64,000 bases of DNA from Rhodocyclus gracilis (lineage in GTDB: Bacteria > Pseudomonadota > Gammaproteobacteria > Burkholderiales > Rhodocyclaceae): NCBI RefSeq assembly GCF_009617575.1, contig NZ_WIXJ01000009.1, forward strand, positions 1-64,000. Reading direction: 5' to 3'. The position numbers were made by a program, and so were the translations under genes. This document shows positions 9,044 through 18,515 of the stretch, in pieces. The stretch's first letter is position 1; each line of letters starts with the position of its first letter. The notes beneath the pieces were generated by a model. It saw only the letters and a program-made list of their open reading frames with translations. It did not search any database and was not told the origin of the DNA.

Positions 9044-9389
9044 TCAAAACCTTATTCAGACAAGCTGCGCCGACGCTGGCCTCTCGGCGGGTGAAGGACG
9101 CAAGCCACGGTAACGCGCGAAAGACAGCCGATTACTGGGGTGGCGCCTTGTCGAGCGCGCAAGTTTACTCCGCGACGACTGCCTGTCAACTCGGCACAGG
9201 CCACCGCGAACGCCGAATCGGAACGCAAAAAACCATAACGATCAGAGGGTTATGAAAGCCACCCCGACCGACAGTCCGGCGGCGGCCAGAGAGCAGGAAA
9301 TGTGCGGTAAACCACGCCGGGAACGCCCTTCACCACGCAAGCCCCGCAGAAAGCGATGTTAAGCCGCGCCAGCCCAGCGTTGGCAGGGT
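9044..9389. other. 346-nt region upstream of bchX
   Basis: Noncoding. It holds the bchX promoter (9162-9189) and a leader of about 110 nt. The rest, toward the stop of the glycohydrolase gene at 9390, shows no gene. A TGT and an ACA near 9184-9198 are only 9 nt apart, so they are not a standard PpsR box. Confidence 0.5.
9162..9189 (-). promoter_or_regulatory. sigma-70-type promoter of bchXYZ-pufBA
   Basis: On the minus strand TTGACA (9184-9189) and TAAACT (9162-9167) are spaced 16 nt, with GAG before each hexamer. It matches the promoter before the other pufBA pair (753-780) in hexamers, spacing and flanks. Confidence 0.6.
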
Positions 9390-10430
9390 TTACGCCGACT
9401 CACTCCTGCGTGACGGACGCGCCGGCCACAGCGCCAGCAACTGCTGGACATAGCGGATCGCCGGCAAGGCATCGAGTCGCGCGACCAGACTCGCCTCGGG
9501 ACAAGCGCCCTGCACGGCGAGCAGGGCGCCGGCGAGGGCGGCCGTCGTGTCGCTGTCTCCCGGATGACAGACGGCAATCGCCATCCCGCGCATGAAATCG
9601 CCGCGCGCCTGACGTGCGGCCGACAAGGCAATCGCCAGTGCCTCCTCGGCCACCCAGCCGCCGCCGAGCCGACGCGGTTCGTCGATGGACAGGCCGTGCT
9701 CGATCCATTGCCGCAGTTCCGGTGAAATGACCTTGGCGGCGAGCAATTCGCCAGCGACGCGCCTGGCCATGCGCGGCAGCGCTTCTGCCGGTGACGGCAC
9801 AATCTCGGACGCTGCGCCCTCCCGTCCCGCATTCGCCTGCGCCAGCGCATGCACGAGCGCGGTGTAAAAACAATCGGCCTCGGCCGCCAGTGGATGATCG
9901 TGCGTAATGCGCGCCACCGATGCCACCAGCGACATCGCCGGCTGCGCGCAGAAGGTCGGCTCGTGGAGCAGCAACAGGGGCATGCAGCGCATCAACGAGC
10001 CAGTGCCTCGCGATGCGTTGGCTGGCCGCCGACGTCCGAGGTGGCGATGATGCAACGAGGCCATGCACGTCATCGCCGGCGCCCGCCGCTGAGTGAGCAC
10101 CGCGAAACGCGTCAGCCCACGCCGCTGTTGCGGCGCCAGGCCGATCTGCCCGCGATACCAGCGCAAGAGGGCAATTTCGATGGCCGACTGCACGCGCCGG
10201 GCCGGGGCGCCGAGCAGCGCTTCGGCGAGAAAGAGCGTCATCTGCGTGTCGTCCGTAACCGACAGCGTGGCGGACGCCACCGCCTGTTGCAGATCGTCGC
10301 CGCACACCTCACGACGAAATTCGAAGTCCGCACCCAGCGCATCACCCACCGCCAGTCCTTCCAGCGCACGCGACACCGCCGCGAGACTCCGCGCCAACGC
10401 GGGCGAAGCGGCAGCCGGTTTGCGGCTCAT
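9390..10430 (-). CDS. ADP-ribosylglycohydrolase family protein (DraG-related)
   Basis: A 346-residue member of the ADP-ribosylhydrolase fold, which removes ADP-ribose from modified arginines or other acceptors using a two-metal centre. Metal-binding motifs are GLAVGDALG (residues 25-33), TDDTQM (59-64) and GDSDTTAALAG (291-301). ARITHDHPL and GSLMRCMPL also resemble DraG, the enzyme that reactivates ADP-ribosylated nitrogenase reductase. DraG is normally about 295 residues and next to draT; here draT is 18 kb away (28813-29676), so a DraG role is possible but not shown. Its ATG overlaps the stop of the small upstream ORF by 4 nt. Confidence 0.8.
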   Translation of the reverse strand: MSRKPAAASPALARSLAAVSRALEGLAVGDALGADFEFRREVCGDDLQQAVASATLSVTDDTQMTLFLAEALLGAPARRVQSAIEIALLRWYRGQIGLAPQQRRGLTRFAVLTQRRAPAMTCMASLHHRHLGRRRPANASRGTGSLMRCMPLLLLHEPTFCAQPAMSLVASVARITHDHPLAAEADCFYTALVHALAQANAGREGAASEIVPSPAEALPRMARRVAGELLAAKVISPELRQWIEHGLSIDEPRRLGGGWVAEEALAIALSAARQARGDFMRGMAIAVCHPGDSDTTAALAGALLAVQGACPEASLVARLDALPAIRYVQQLLALWPARPSRRSESA

Positions 10431-10642
10431 CGCAAGCCACCGTCGATGACGACGAGCAGCAGCACGAGCAGCGAGCAGACGGCCACCCAGCGATCCCCGC
10501 TGACGCCGCCCACCCGCGAAGGGCGAGGCAAGGCGCGCGCAGCGACGGGCAAGCGCTCATTGCGCCACAGCACACCGGCCGGCGTCGGGCGGACAAAGGG
10601 CGAACGCGACGGGAGAGACAGCGGATAAATTGCGTGTGACAT
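10427..10642 (-). CDS. Small single-span membrane protein, hypothetical
   Basis: A 71-residue ORF with an Arg/Pro-rich N-terminal 45 residues and one hydrophobic C-terminal helix (WVAVCSLLVLLLVVIDGG). Support for it being real: GGAG lies 6 nt before the ATG, and its stop overlaps the glycohydrolase start (ATGA), which implies coupled translation. Against: the N-terminal part resembles the GC-rich dispersed intergenic repeats that often give spurious Pro/Arg-rich translations. Not recognised as a family. Confidence 0.4.
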   Translation of the reverse strand: MSHAIYPLSLPSRSPFVRPTPAGVLWRNERLPVAARALPRPSRVGGVSGDRWVAVCSLLVLLLVVIDGGLR

Positions 10643-10840
10643 GGCAGGCTCCAGAGAGGGAATGCTCACCATCTTGCCGGGTGATGGGCTCACCACTCGA
10701 GCCTGCGCCACGACAAACGGCTGTGCACCGCCTCGCCCGGAGAGCTGGGCTTGGCTATGATGGCAACGTGGGCGATGCGGGACTGGCGCGCGCCGTCATC
10801 CATCCGGCATTTTCCTCTTTTCTCTTACCGCGAGCACCTG

Positions 10841-12505
10841 ATGGCGAAAGTTTTTCCCGATGGCTGGCGCGAGATGCGCGCCACCGGCGCCGCCGAGCGC
10901 GAACTGCAAACGCTGACCCTGCTGGCCGAAGGGCTGGACGACCGCTATGCCGTCTTTCACGGCGTGCACTGGACACGCGTCGTACCGCGCCAGTTCACGC
11001 TCTACGGCGAAATCGATTTCGCCATCGTCGGGCCGACCGGCACGGTGCTGCTCATCGAGCAAAAAAGCGGCTTTCTCAGCGAAACGCCGAACGGCCTTTG
11101 CAAGCGTTACCCGAGCAGCGAGAAGAATGTCGCCGTGCAGATGGCGCGCAATACCGACGCCCTGTACGCGCGCCTGCACCAGTTTTGTGGCGGCGAACCG
11201 CCGCGTATCGAAGCCCTGCTCTACTGCCCCGACTACACGGTGCGCGAGCCGGGATCGGCCGGCATCGATCCGGCGCGCATCGTCGACGCGCGGCGACGCG
11301 ACGAGCTTCTCCCCCTCATCCGCCAGCTTTTGCCGGCCAGCGGCGAGGTGCAGCCCCTGCGGCCGAAAGTGTTGCGCTTTCTTGGCGACATTCTCGAACT
11401 CGTTCCCGAGGTCAACGCCATCGTCGGCGAGGCCGAGTCCTTGTACACGCGACTTTCCGGTGGCCTTGCACACTGGGCGCGGCAGATCGACTGCACGCCG
11501 TTCCGGTTGCGCGTCGTCGCCTCCGCCGGCACCGGCAAGACGCAGCTGGCGATGGCGGTTTTCCGCGAAGCGCTGGCAGCTGGGCGGCGGCCGCTCTACG
11601 TCTGCTACAACCGCCCGCTAGCCGACCACATCGCCGTGATCGTGCCAGGGGGCGGCGAAGTCGCCACCTATCACCAGCTCGCCGACCGCGTCAGCCGCAC
11701 GCTCGGCCAGCCCGTCGACTTCTCCCGCCCCGGCGCCTTCGCCCGTCTCGAAGGCTTGCTCGACCACTTCACTCCGGATGCCACCTGGCAGTTCGACGCA
11801 CTCATCGTCGACGAAGGGCAGGACTTCGCCCCCGCCTGGGCCGCCAATCTGCTGCGCCTGCTGCGCCCCGAGGGGCGCGCCTGGTGGCTCGAAGACCCCA
11901 TGCAAAATCTTTACGGTCGCCCGCCCGTCGATCTGCCGGGCTGGGTGACGCTGCGCGCGCGCACCAACTATCGCAGCCCGCACCGCGTCGTCGACCTGCT
12001 CAACCGCCTGCTCGCCCTCGATCCGCCGGCCGAAGCCGGCAGCCCGATCGACGGCGGCGAGGTCGATATCAGCACCTACGCCGACGGCGATACCGCCGAC
12101 CTCGTCGCCAAAAGCACTGCGGCCATCACCCGCGCCATCGGCGCCGGCTTTCGCCGCCCCCACATCGCCCTGCTCACCTATCGCGGCCGCGAACACTCCC
12201 AGCTGACGCCCTACGAAAAACTCGGCCCCTACCCGCTACGCGCGCCGACCGGGCGTTACGACCTCTTCGGCAGTCAGGAGACGACCGACGGCGACGTCCT
12301 CATCGACTCGGTGCACCGCTTCAAGGGACGCGCCGCGCCGTGCGTGATCTTCACCGAAATCGACTTCGCCACCCTCGACGAGAAAGCCGTACGCCGCCTC
12401 TTCGTCGGCGCCACGCGCGCTACCATGCGCCTGTCGCTGATACTCTCGGCAAGTGCCGCACGCACCCTGTTCGGCAGCAGCGACGCGACTCACCACGTCG
12501 ACTGA
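10841..12505 (+). CDS. NERD-domain superfamily 1 helicase
   Basis: A 554-residue fusion of an N-terminal NERD nuclease-like domain and a UvrD/Rep-type helicase. NERD catalytic-type residues are visible in GEIDFAIVG (D59) and LIEQKSG (E73, K75). The helicase has Walker A ASAGTGKTQ (227-235), Walker B LIVDEGQDF (321-329), an arginine-finger region NYRSPHRV and a C-terminal HRFKGRAAP and VGATRA motif. I start at the ATG at 10841 because the conserved domain begins directly after it; an in-frame ATG lies further upstream at 10751. Such proteins act on DNA, and some relatives occur in defence or repair loci. A CBS protein and a WYL regulator follow. Confidence 0.85.
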   Translation: MAKVFPDGWREMRATGAAERELQTLTLLAEGLDDRYAVFHGVHWTRVVPRQFTLYGEIDFAIVGPTGTVLLIEQKSGFLSETPNGLCKRYPSSEKNVAVQMARNTDALYARLHQFCGGEPPRIEALLYCPDYTVREPGSAGIDPARIVDARRRDELLPLIRQLLPASGEVQPLRPKVLRFLGDILELVPEVNAIVGEAESLYTRLSGGLAHWARQIDCTPFRLRVVASAGTGKTQLAMAVFREALAAGRRPLYVCYNRPLADHIAVIVPGGGEVATYHQLADRVSRTLGQPVDFSRPGAFARLEGLLDHFTPDATWQFDALIVDEGQDFAPAWAANLLRLLRPEGRAWWLEDPMQNLYGRPPVDLPGWVTLRARTNYRSPHRVVDLLNRLLALDPPAEAGSPIDGGEVDISTYADGDTADLVAKSTAAITRAIGAGFRRPHIALLTYRGREHSQLTPYEKLGPYPLRAPTGRYDLFGSQETTDGDVLIDSVHRFKGRAAPCVIFTEIDFATLDEKAVRRLFVGATRATMRLSLILSASAARTLFGSSDATHHVD

Positions 12506-12580
12506 GCGACGTTTGCGACGGCCGCCGATGAGCACGCGACGCAGCACCCTCAGGACACGACATGCCCCAGGGAGGAAGCG

Positions 12581-13258
12581 ATGTTTTCGATCTACGGTCT
12601 GAGCGGCCCGGAGTTTCGCGGCACGCTCGAAGAGCTCGGACAGCTGCCAGCGGTCAATGAAGCGCGGCGCGTGCGCGCCGTGCGCGGCAAAGCCGGTAGT
12701 GGCAGCAAGGCCGAGGATGGCAGCACCTTCGCCACCTACGTCGATGCCACGCTAGGCAGTGGCGCGGCAGCGCGCAGCGGCGCCGGTAACGACGCGGTAC
12801 TTGCCTACCAGTCGATGACGCATGCCGACCCCGAACGCGGGCCGCTCTACCGCGCCTGGCAGGTCATGGAACGCCGGGTCATCAGCGTCACCGGCGACGA
12901 TCCGGCCGAGCGCGCCTATCAGGTGCTGCTCGGCAACGCCATCCGCCAGGCGCCGGTGCTGGGCGGCGACGGTCTGCTCATCGGCATCGTCAGCGAACGC
13001 AATCTGCTCACCGCGCTCAACATCGAGGGCGGGCGCATTCGCGACGTCATCGGCCGGCGGGTACGCGATCTGATGACCTCGCCGGTCGTCTGCGCCGATC
13101 CGGGCACGGACCTGCGGCGCATCGCCCAGGTCATGCTCGACGACGACGTCGACGGTGTGCCAGTTGTCAGCGACAGCGGCGTGCTGGTCGGCTTTGTCTC
13201 GCGCAGCGACATTCTCGGCGCCGTCGTCGCCACACCACCACTCAGCCTCTGGCGTTAG
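12581..13258 (+). CDS. CBS-domain protein
   Basis: A 225-residue cytoplasmic protein. The N-terminal half (about 90 residues) is Gly/Ala/Ser-rich and of unknown fold. The C-terminal half is a tandem CBS pair: the first from about residue 92 (MERRVISVTGDDPAERAYQ), the second from about 160 (VRDLMTSPVVCADPGTDLRR) ending in VGFVSRSDILGAV. CBS pairs usually bind adenine nucleotides and regulate partner proteins. A strong AGGGAGGAAG ribosome-binding site precedes the ATG. It lies 75 nt after the NERD helicase in the same direction, so they may be co-transcribed; no functional link is known. Confidence 0.82.
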   Translation: MFSIYGLSGPEFRGTLEELGQLPAVNEARRVRAVRGKAGSGSKAEDGSTFATYVDATLGSGAAARSGAGNDAVLAYQSMTHADPERGPLYRAWQVMERRVISVTGDDPAERAYQVLLGNAIRQAPVLGGDGLLIGIVSERNLLTALNIEGGRIRDVIGRRVRDLMTSPVVCADPGTDLRRIAQVMLDDDVDGVPVVSDSGVLVGFVSRSDILGAVVATPPLSLWR

Positions 13259-13291
13259 GCGCTGGCCGCCGACGGCAGCGGGCCGCCAGCC

Positions 13292-14284
13292 TCAGGCGAC
13301 GGGCGCTCCGCTGTAGTGGGCCAGGGCGGCATTGAGCGCCAGCGCAACCGTCTCGCGTAAGGATTCGGGGGCCATCACCTCGCATTCCGGCCCGTATTTG
13401 AGGATGTCCATCACCAGCTCGCGCGGATCGGCGTAGGGGATTTCCAGCAGATAGCTGCCGTCCTCGGCGAAACGTCCTTTCTGCTTCGGATGCCAGAACT
13501 CGGCCGCAACCCAGCGTGCCCGCGTCGGCGAAAAGCGCAACGTCGCCCAGTGCAGCGCGCGCCCGCCGAAAATGCCGTAGCCGGGGCCAAGCACCGCGTC
13601 GACGGTACGGTTGGAGACCTCGCGCGCCGGCTTCTCGATCACCTCGGCGCGCTGGATCGAGTCGATGGCGAAGTTGCGCAGCTCGCGCCGCAGGTGGCAC
13701 CAGGCGTCGAGGTACCAGTTTTCGCGGTAGTGCACGATGCGCTGCGGCGATACCTCGCGCACCGATAGTTCGGCCTTGCCGCGTGCGTAGTAGTGAATGT
13801 GCAGGCGCTTGCGCCGCAGCAAGGCGGAACCGACCTTTTCGAAATGCGTCAGTTTCATCGCCCGCTTGCCGATGCCGACGATGAGCACGCGCTGCCGGAT
13901 TTCTTCGGCGGCGTTATCGGCGGTGCCGAGCAGGCCATTCAGGCGCGCCATCAGCGGCTGCACATGCGGCGCCAGCATGCCGCCCTGATCGAGGTTGGCC
14001 AGCAGATGCTGCATGGTCAGCAAGGCGTGGATTTCCTGCGACGAGAACCACAGACCCGGCAGTTCGTACTGGCCGCCGACGCTCGCCGACAGGGTCTCGA
14101 AGCGGTAACCGCCGGCCTCGCGATCCCAGACAATCGGCGCATTGAGGCGATTGCGCATGTATTCAAGATCGCGCTTCAAGGTCGCGCGCGATACCTCAAG
14201 CGCCTCCTGTAGCTGGCCGAAGCTGACCAGCCGCCGTTCGTTGATCAACTGATCGATCTTGTAGAAGCGCTCCGTGCGATTCAT
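13292..14284 (-). CDS. WYL-domain transcriptional regulator
   Basis: A 330-residue YafY-type regulator. An N-terminal winged helix (residues 1-60, RFYKIDQLINERRLVSFGQLQ and SRATLKRDLEYMR) binds DNA. A WYL domain follows (about 145-215, with ENWYLDAWCHLR), then a WCX region with PYADPRELVMDILKYGPECEV. The start MNRTERF is used because the upstream in-frame sequence is not conserved-looking. WYL domains sense nucleic-acid or nucleotide ligands and often control defence or DNA-damage genes. It converges on the CBS gene (33 nt apart) and points away from the lipocalin gene. Confidence 0.85.
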   Translation of the reverse strand: MNRTERFYKIDQLINERRLVSFGQLQEALEVSRATLKRDLEYMRNRLNAPIVWDREAGGYRFETLSASVGGQYELPGLWFSSQEIHALLTMQHLLANLDQGGMLAPHVQPLMARLNGLLGTADNAAEEIRQRVLIVGIGKRAMKLTHFEKVGSALLRRKRLHIHYYARGKAELSVREVSPQRIVHYRENWYLDAWCHLRRELRNFAIDSIQRAEVIEKPAREVSNRTVDAVLGPGYGIFGGRALHWATLRFSPTRARWVAAEFWHPKQKGRFAEDGSYLLEIPYADPRELVMDILKYGPECEVMAPESLRETVALALNAALAHYSGAPVA

Positions 14285-14697
14285 GCGTCGGCATCCTTGC
14301 GTGTCGAAGAAGCGTGAGTTTGCCAAGGCCAGCGATGGCCGGCACACGCTGACCGACAATGCTACGCGATGCCATTGGCGAAGAAAACGCGGCGCGGATC
14401 GCGGCAGGCCGGCCCGCCACCGCGCTCTCGCCGCCAGAGGCGCCCCGCGCCGAGACATCACTGCGGCATCGCCGCCCATGTCCGCGCCAACTCTGGCACA
14501 CTCGCCAAACGCGGCGCGCCGCCTCGACGCGCCGCAATGGCCGAGCCGCCCAAGGCAGCCCCGTTGCCAGACACTGCCGCACACTGCCACGTATCGCCAC
14601 AGACTGGCGGACCCTGCGCCGCCTGCAGCCCGATCACTCCCTGAACCCCGCCTCGCAACCTTCCCAACACCATCGCCCTGACGAGTCCGCCCCTATC
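14285..14697. other. 413-nt intergenic region
   Basis: Lies between the divergent WYL regulator and lipocalin genes. It is GC-rich and proline/alanine-coding in several frames, but nothing looks like a real gene. Promoters for both neighbours should be here; I could not pick one out with confidence. Confidence 0.4.
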
Positions 14698-15327
14698 ATG
14701 AATCCTGGTCCCCTCTGCCGGCAGGCGATCATCCTTGCCGGCGTGCTGCTCTGCCTCACACCCGCCGCCGCGCGCGCCGATGACGAAACGCCCGCCCCGG
14801 TACAGGCCGTGCCGGCGGTCGACCTCGCGCGCTATCTCGGCAAATGGTACGAAATCGCCCGCTTCCCGCTGTTCTTCCAACGCATCTGCATCGGTGACAC
14901 CACCGCCGAGTACGGCCAGCGTGCGGACGGCGACATCTCGGTGACCAACCGCTGCCGCACCGAGGAGGGCTTCAGCCAGATCGTCGGACGTGCCTGGGCG
15001 GTCGAAGGCTCGGCGAATGCGCGTCTGAAAGTGCAGTTTTTCTGGCCGTTCCGCGCCGATTACTGGGTCATCGGCCTCGCCGACGACTACCGCTGGGCCG
15101 TCGTCGGCAACCCGAATCGCCGCTACCTGTGGATTCTCTCGCGCACGCCGACGCTGCCGGCGGAACAGCTTGCCGCCGCCGAAGCGGCCGCCCGTGCGCA
15201 GGGCTTCGACCTGCGCCAGCTGAGCTACACGCACCAGAGCGGCGACACCGCCGCGCTCAAGGGCGCACAAGACAACGCCGACACGAGCGCGCCCTCCCCC
15301 GCCAAAGGCACCGACACACCGCGCTGA
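14698..15327 (+). CDS. blc: Bacterial lipocalin (Blc-like)
   Basis: A 209-residue secreted lipocalin. A signal peptide (residues 1-27, cleavage likely after ARA) is followed by the lipocalin signature GKWYEIARFPLFFQR, then TAEYGQRADGDISVTNRC and VQFFWPFRADYWVIGLADDYRWAVVG. Blc proteins bind fatty acids or lysophospholipids in the envelope. Most are lipoproteins, but no lipobox cysteine is present, so this one is probably soluble in the periplasm. A hydrophilic Asp/Ala/Lys-rich tail of about 30 residues extends the usual length. The start is the ATG at 14698, which gives a clean signal peptide. Confidence 0.88.
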   Translation: MNPGPLCRQAIILAGVLLCLTPAAARADDETPAPVQAVPAVDLARYLGKWYEIARFPLFFQRICIGDTTAEYGQRADGDISVTNRCRTEEGFSQIVGRAWAVEGSANARLKVQFFWPFRADYWVIGLADDYRWAVVGNPNRRYLWILSRTPTLPAEQLAAAEAAARAQGFDLRQLSYTHQSGDTAALKGAQDNADTSAPSPAKGTDTPR

Positions 15328-15422
15328 GCGCAGGCCGGCGGCGCGCTTTCTGCCGCAGCGGCACACCGTCATTCCGCTACTTCGGCACTTCGCCGCGCAG
15401 ACGCCAAACGCGGCGTCCCCGC

Positions 15423-18400
15423 TCAGAGCGAAAAACGCGCGACGCTGCCGCGCACGCCGCGCTGCACTTCGAGGCGCGCCGGCATCCACTCCTTGAGTTC
15501 GGCGACGTGCGAAATGATGCCGACCATGCGCCCGGACTGCTGCAGGTCTTTCAGCGCGCTGATGGCGGCGTCGAGCGCCTCCGGATCGAGCGTGCCGAAG
15601 CCTTCGTCCACAAAGATGGCGTCGAGGCGGATACCGCCCGCCGCTGCCTGCACCACGTCCGACAAGCCCAATGCCAGCGCCAGCGAGGCGAGGAATGACT
15701 CGCCGCCGGACAAGGTCGCCACCGGCCGCGTGCTGCCGGTATGGTGGTCGAACACATCGAGATCAAGCCCGGCCGCCGCGCGCTGGTCGTGCGCCACCTC
15801 GCGCCGCCGCATTTCGTAACGCCCCCGGCTCATCACCGACAGGCGCTGCGTCGTCGCCACCAGCACCCGTTCTAGCAGGGTCGCCAGCACGTAGCGTTGC
15901 AGCGACAGGCGTTGCGGATTGTTGCCGGAGGCTGCATCGGCGACGTGCCGCAGCACTCCGTAATGCGCCTCCAGCGCGCCGTGTTCGCGACTCAGCGCGC
16001 TGACCGCCGTCGCCAGACGCTGACTGGCGGCGAGCGTCGCCTGCGCCTCCTGCGCGGCGCGCGCAGCAACGAGCTGGGCGCGCCGCGCCGCCTCGTGTGC
16101 CGACTGCACTTCGGTAAGCGGCGGACGCGTCTGCCCGGCCACGGTGCCGCTGGCACGGGCCAATCGTTCACCAGCCGCCGCCACGGCGCCATCGTGAGCC
16201 GCCAAAGCGCGTTCGAGCGCGGCGCACTGCGCCGCCTCACGTTGCGCCGCCTGCCAGGCGCAATCATCGGCAAAACCGGCGCTGCCAAGGGCTGCCCGCC
16301 AGTCGGCCTCGGCGCGTGCCGCTGTCTGCGTCTGCCGGGTCAGCGCCTGCGTGCCTTCGGCGACGCGCGTCTGCGCGCTGGCCTGTGCTTCGCCCGCCTG
16401 CCGCAGGGCGGCGACAGCGGCGGCCTGTGCGGCGTCGAGGCGCGCCAGCTCGGCCCGCGCGGCCTGACGGGCAGCATCGACCGCCGGCGGCGTCGTCAGG
16501 TGGGCGAAGGCTGGCGGAATGCCGGCCAGACGCTCCTGATACTGGCCGGCACGCTGCGCGTGCCGTGCCTGCGCTTCCTGCGCCTCGGCCTCGGCGCGCT
16601 GCCGGAGGCTCTCGGCAGCGGCCAGTGCATTCGCCGCGTCCGTCAGCGCCGCTTCGTGCGCGGGCAAGGCTGCCTTTGCGGCCCGTGCGCCGGCCAGTGC
16701 GCCTTCGCTAGCCTGCAAGTAAGCCTGCAACTCGGCGAGCGGCGTATTGCGTGCCTCGCCCAAGGCGCGTTCGAGGTCTGCCGTGCGCGCGCGCCCGAGA
16801 TCGTGGGCCTGCTGCGCGGCAAACGCCTGCTGCCGGGCCAGCGCCGCGACGCGCTCGGCCTCGCTCTGCGCGCGTTCGGCGGCTTGCAGATCGGCGTCGT
16901 GCACTACTGCTGCCACGTCGGCACTGGCATGGCGCGCCGGCGCCGGATGCTCCCGTGCGCCACAGACCGGGCAGGCGTCGCCGTCGCGCAAGGTGTGCGC
17001 GAGACGTTCGGCCTGACTCGCCAGCCAGCCCGCCGCCGTGTGCTCGCGCTGCTGCCGCGCACGTACCAGCGCCACCTCGGCCGCCTGCGCGGCCTGCTGC
17101 ACCGCGTGCAGCGTTGCCTGCACGCCGACCTGTGCCGCGAGGTGCTGGGCGAGTTCGCTGTGCTGCCGGACGAGGTTGCGCGCCTGTGCTTCTTCGGCCA
17201 CCGCACCGGTCAGGCGCGCTGCGGCCAGCCGTGTCGCGGCCAGCGTCTGCTCGGCGGCGGTCTGCGCGGCGCGACACGCCTGCGTCGCCTGCTCCTGGCG
17301 CGTGCGCTCGGCACTACGCTGACGCAGAGTGGCCTCGGCCTGCTGAAGCTCCTCGCGCAGTTGGGCGAGCGCACTGATGCGCGCCGCCAGCGCATCGAGC
17401 TCGAGCGCGTCGGCAGTCAGCGTGCGGCGCTGCGGCGCTTTTGCCTCTTCGGCGGCCAGAGCGGCCGTCGCTGTCGCATGACGCGTCTGCGCGCTCGTCA
17501 GCGCTTCCTGCGCGGCGCGCAGGCGGGCGGCGTCTTCATCGCGTTGGCGCTGCGCTTCGCGCGCGGCATGGGCAAGTGGCCGCAAGGCGGCGGCACGACT
17601 GGCAGCCTGCCACTCGGCGCGACGCGCGGCCCAGCTCGGCTGCGCCGCCTGCAATTCCTTGACTGCCGCCTGCGCCGCATCGAATTCGGCAAAACGCTCG
17701 GCGACCTGCCGTGCCTCGGTCAGCGCTTGTTCGGCGTGCTGCGCGGTGCGCGTCGCCGCCTGCTCGGCCTGCCGCGCGGCGGTCAATGCGGCCTCGTGTG
17801 CCTGCACCTGCGCCGCCAGCGCCACCTCGTCGGCCGCACCGCTCTGTTCAAGCAGCGCCTGCCGGCGGGCGCGCACCGTCTCGGCATCGCGTTCCAGGGT
17901 GCGTGCCGATTCCTTCAGCGACTCTTCGACGCGGCGGTACAACTCGGTGCCAAAAAGGGTTTGCAGGATCTTTTCACGTTCGCTGGTCGACGCCGTGAGG
18001 AATTCGCGAAAGCGCCCCTGCGGCAAGAGGATGACCTGGCGGAACTGGCGGCTGTCGAAGCCCAGCAAGTCGCTCACCGCCCGCGTGACATCGCTCCAGC
18101 CAGCCGCCAGCGGCACGAGGGCGGGCGGCCCATCGGCATCGGCGTTCCCGCTATCGAGGCGCCACAGCGCGGCCTGCGGACTTTGCCGGGTTTCGCCGCC
18201 ACCGCGTTTGGCCGGACGCATCTGCTCGGGAACGCGATGCACACGATAGTGCTGCTCGCCGAGCGCGAAATCGAGGCTGACTTCGGTGAGCGTGCCGGCG
18301 GCAGCGTGGTGGCTGCGTAACTGCCGGCCCTCGCGTTCGCCGCCCGAACTGTCGCCGTAGAGCGCGAAGGCGATGCCATCGAGGATGCTGGTCTTGCCCG

Positions 18401-18515
18401 CGCCGGTCGGCCCGTGAATGAGGAAAAACGTCTGCGCGCCCAGTTCGCCAAAATCAATGGTCTGCCCGCCGGCGAAGGGGCCAAACGCGCACAGCTCGAG
18501 GCGTAGCGGCTTCAT
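15423..18515 (-). CDS. sbcC: Exonuclease subunit SbcC
   Basis: A 1030-residue SMC-like ATPase of the SbcCD (Mre11-Rad50-type) nuclease, which cuts DNA hairpins and processes double-strand ends. Walker A GPTGAGKTS is at residues 35-43, long Ala/Gln/Arg-rich coiled coils flank a zinc-hook CPVC near residue 513, and the C-terminal ATPase half has LSGGESFLASLALALGLSD and IFVDEGFGTLDPEALD. Length is normal. It overlaps sbcD by 4 nt, the usual sbcD-sbcC order. Confidence 0.95.
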   Translation of the reverse strand: MKPLRLELCAFGPFAGGQTIDFGELGAQTFFLIHGPTGAGKTSILDGIAFALYGDSSGGEREGRQLRSHHAAAGTLTEVSLDFALGEQHYRVHRVPEQMRPAKRGGGETRQSPQAALWRLDSGNADADGPPALVPLAAGWSDVTRAVSDLLGFDSRQFRQVILLPQGRFREFLTASTSEREKILQTLFGTELYRRVEESLKESARTLERDAETVRARRQALLEQSGAADEVALAAQVQAHEAALTAARQAEQAATRTAQHAEQALTEARQVAERFAEFDAAQAAVKELQAAQPSWAARRAEWQAASRAAALRPLAHAAREAQRQRDEDAARLRAAQEALTSAQTRHATATAALAAEEAKAPQRRTLTADALELDALAARISALAQLREELQQAEATLRQRSAERTRQEQATQACRAAQTAAEQTLAATRLAAARLTGAVAEEAQARNLVRQHSELAQHLAAQVGVQATLHAVQQAAQAAEVALVRARQQREHTAAGWLASQAERLAHTLRDGDACPVCGAREHPAPARHASADVAAVVHDADLQAAERAQSEAERVAALARQQAFAAQQAHDLGRARTADLERALGEARNTPLAELQAYLQASEGALAGARAAKAALPAHEAALTDAANALAAAESLRQRAEAEAQEAQARHAQRAGQYQERLAGIPPAFAHLTTPPAVDAARQAARAELARLDAAQAAAVAALRQAGEAQASAQTRVAEGTQALTRQTQTAARAEADWRAALGSAGFADDCAWQAAQREAAQCAALERALAAHDGAVAAAGERLARASGTVAGQTRPPLTEVQSAHEAARRAQLVAARAAQEAQATLAASQRLATAVSALSREHGALEAHYGVLRHVADAASGNNPQRLSLQRYVLATLLERVLVATTQRLSVMSRGRYEMRRREVAHDQRAAAGLDLDVFDHHTGSTRPVATLSGGESFLASLALALGLSDVVQAAAGGIRLDAIFVDEGFGTLDPEALDAAISALKDLQQSGRMVGIISHVAELKEWMPARLEVQRGVRGSVARFSL

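Noticed and set aside
9184..9198. TGT...ACA near the bchX promoter as a PpsR site
   Set aside because: Spacing is 9 nt, not the 12 nt needed, and the TGT is part of the -35 hexamer.
15897..18320. 807-residue frame opposite sbcC
   Set aside because: Antisense shadow of a GC-rich gene; low-complexity Gly/Arg/Leu content and no family features.
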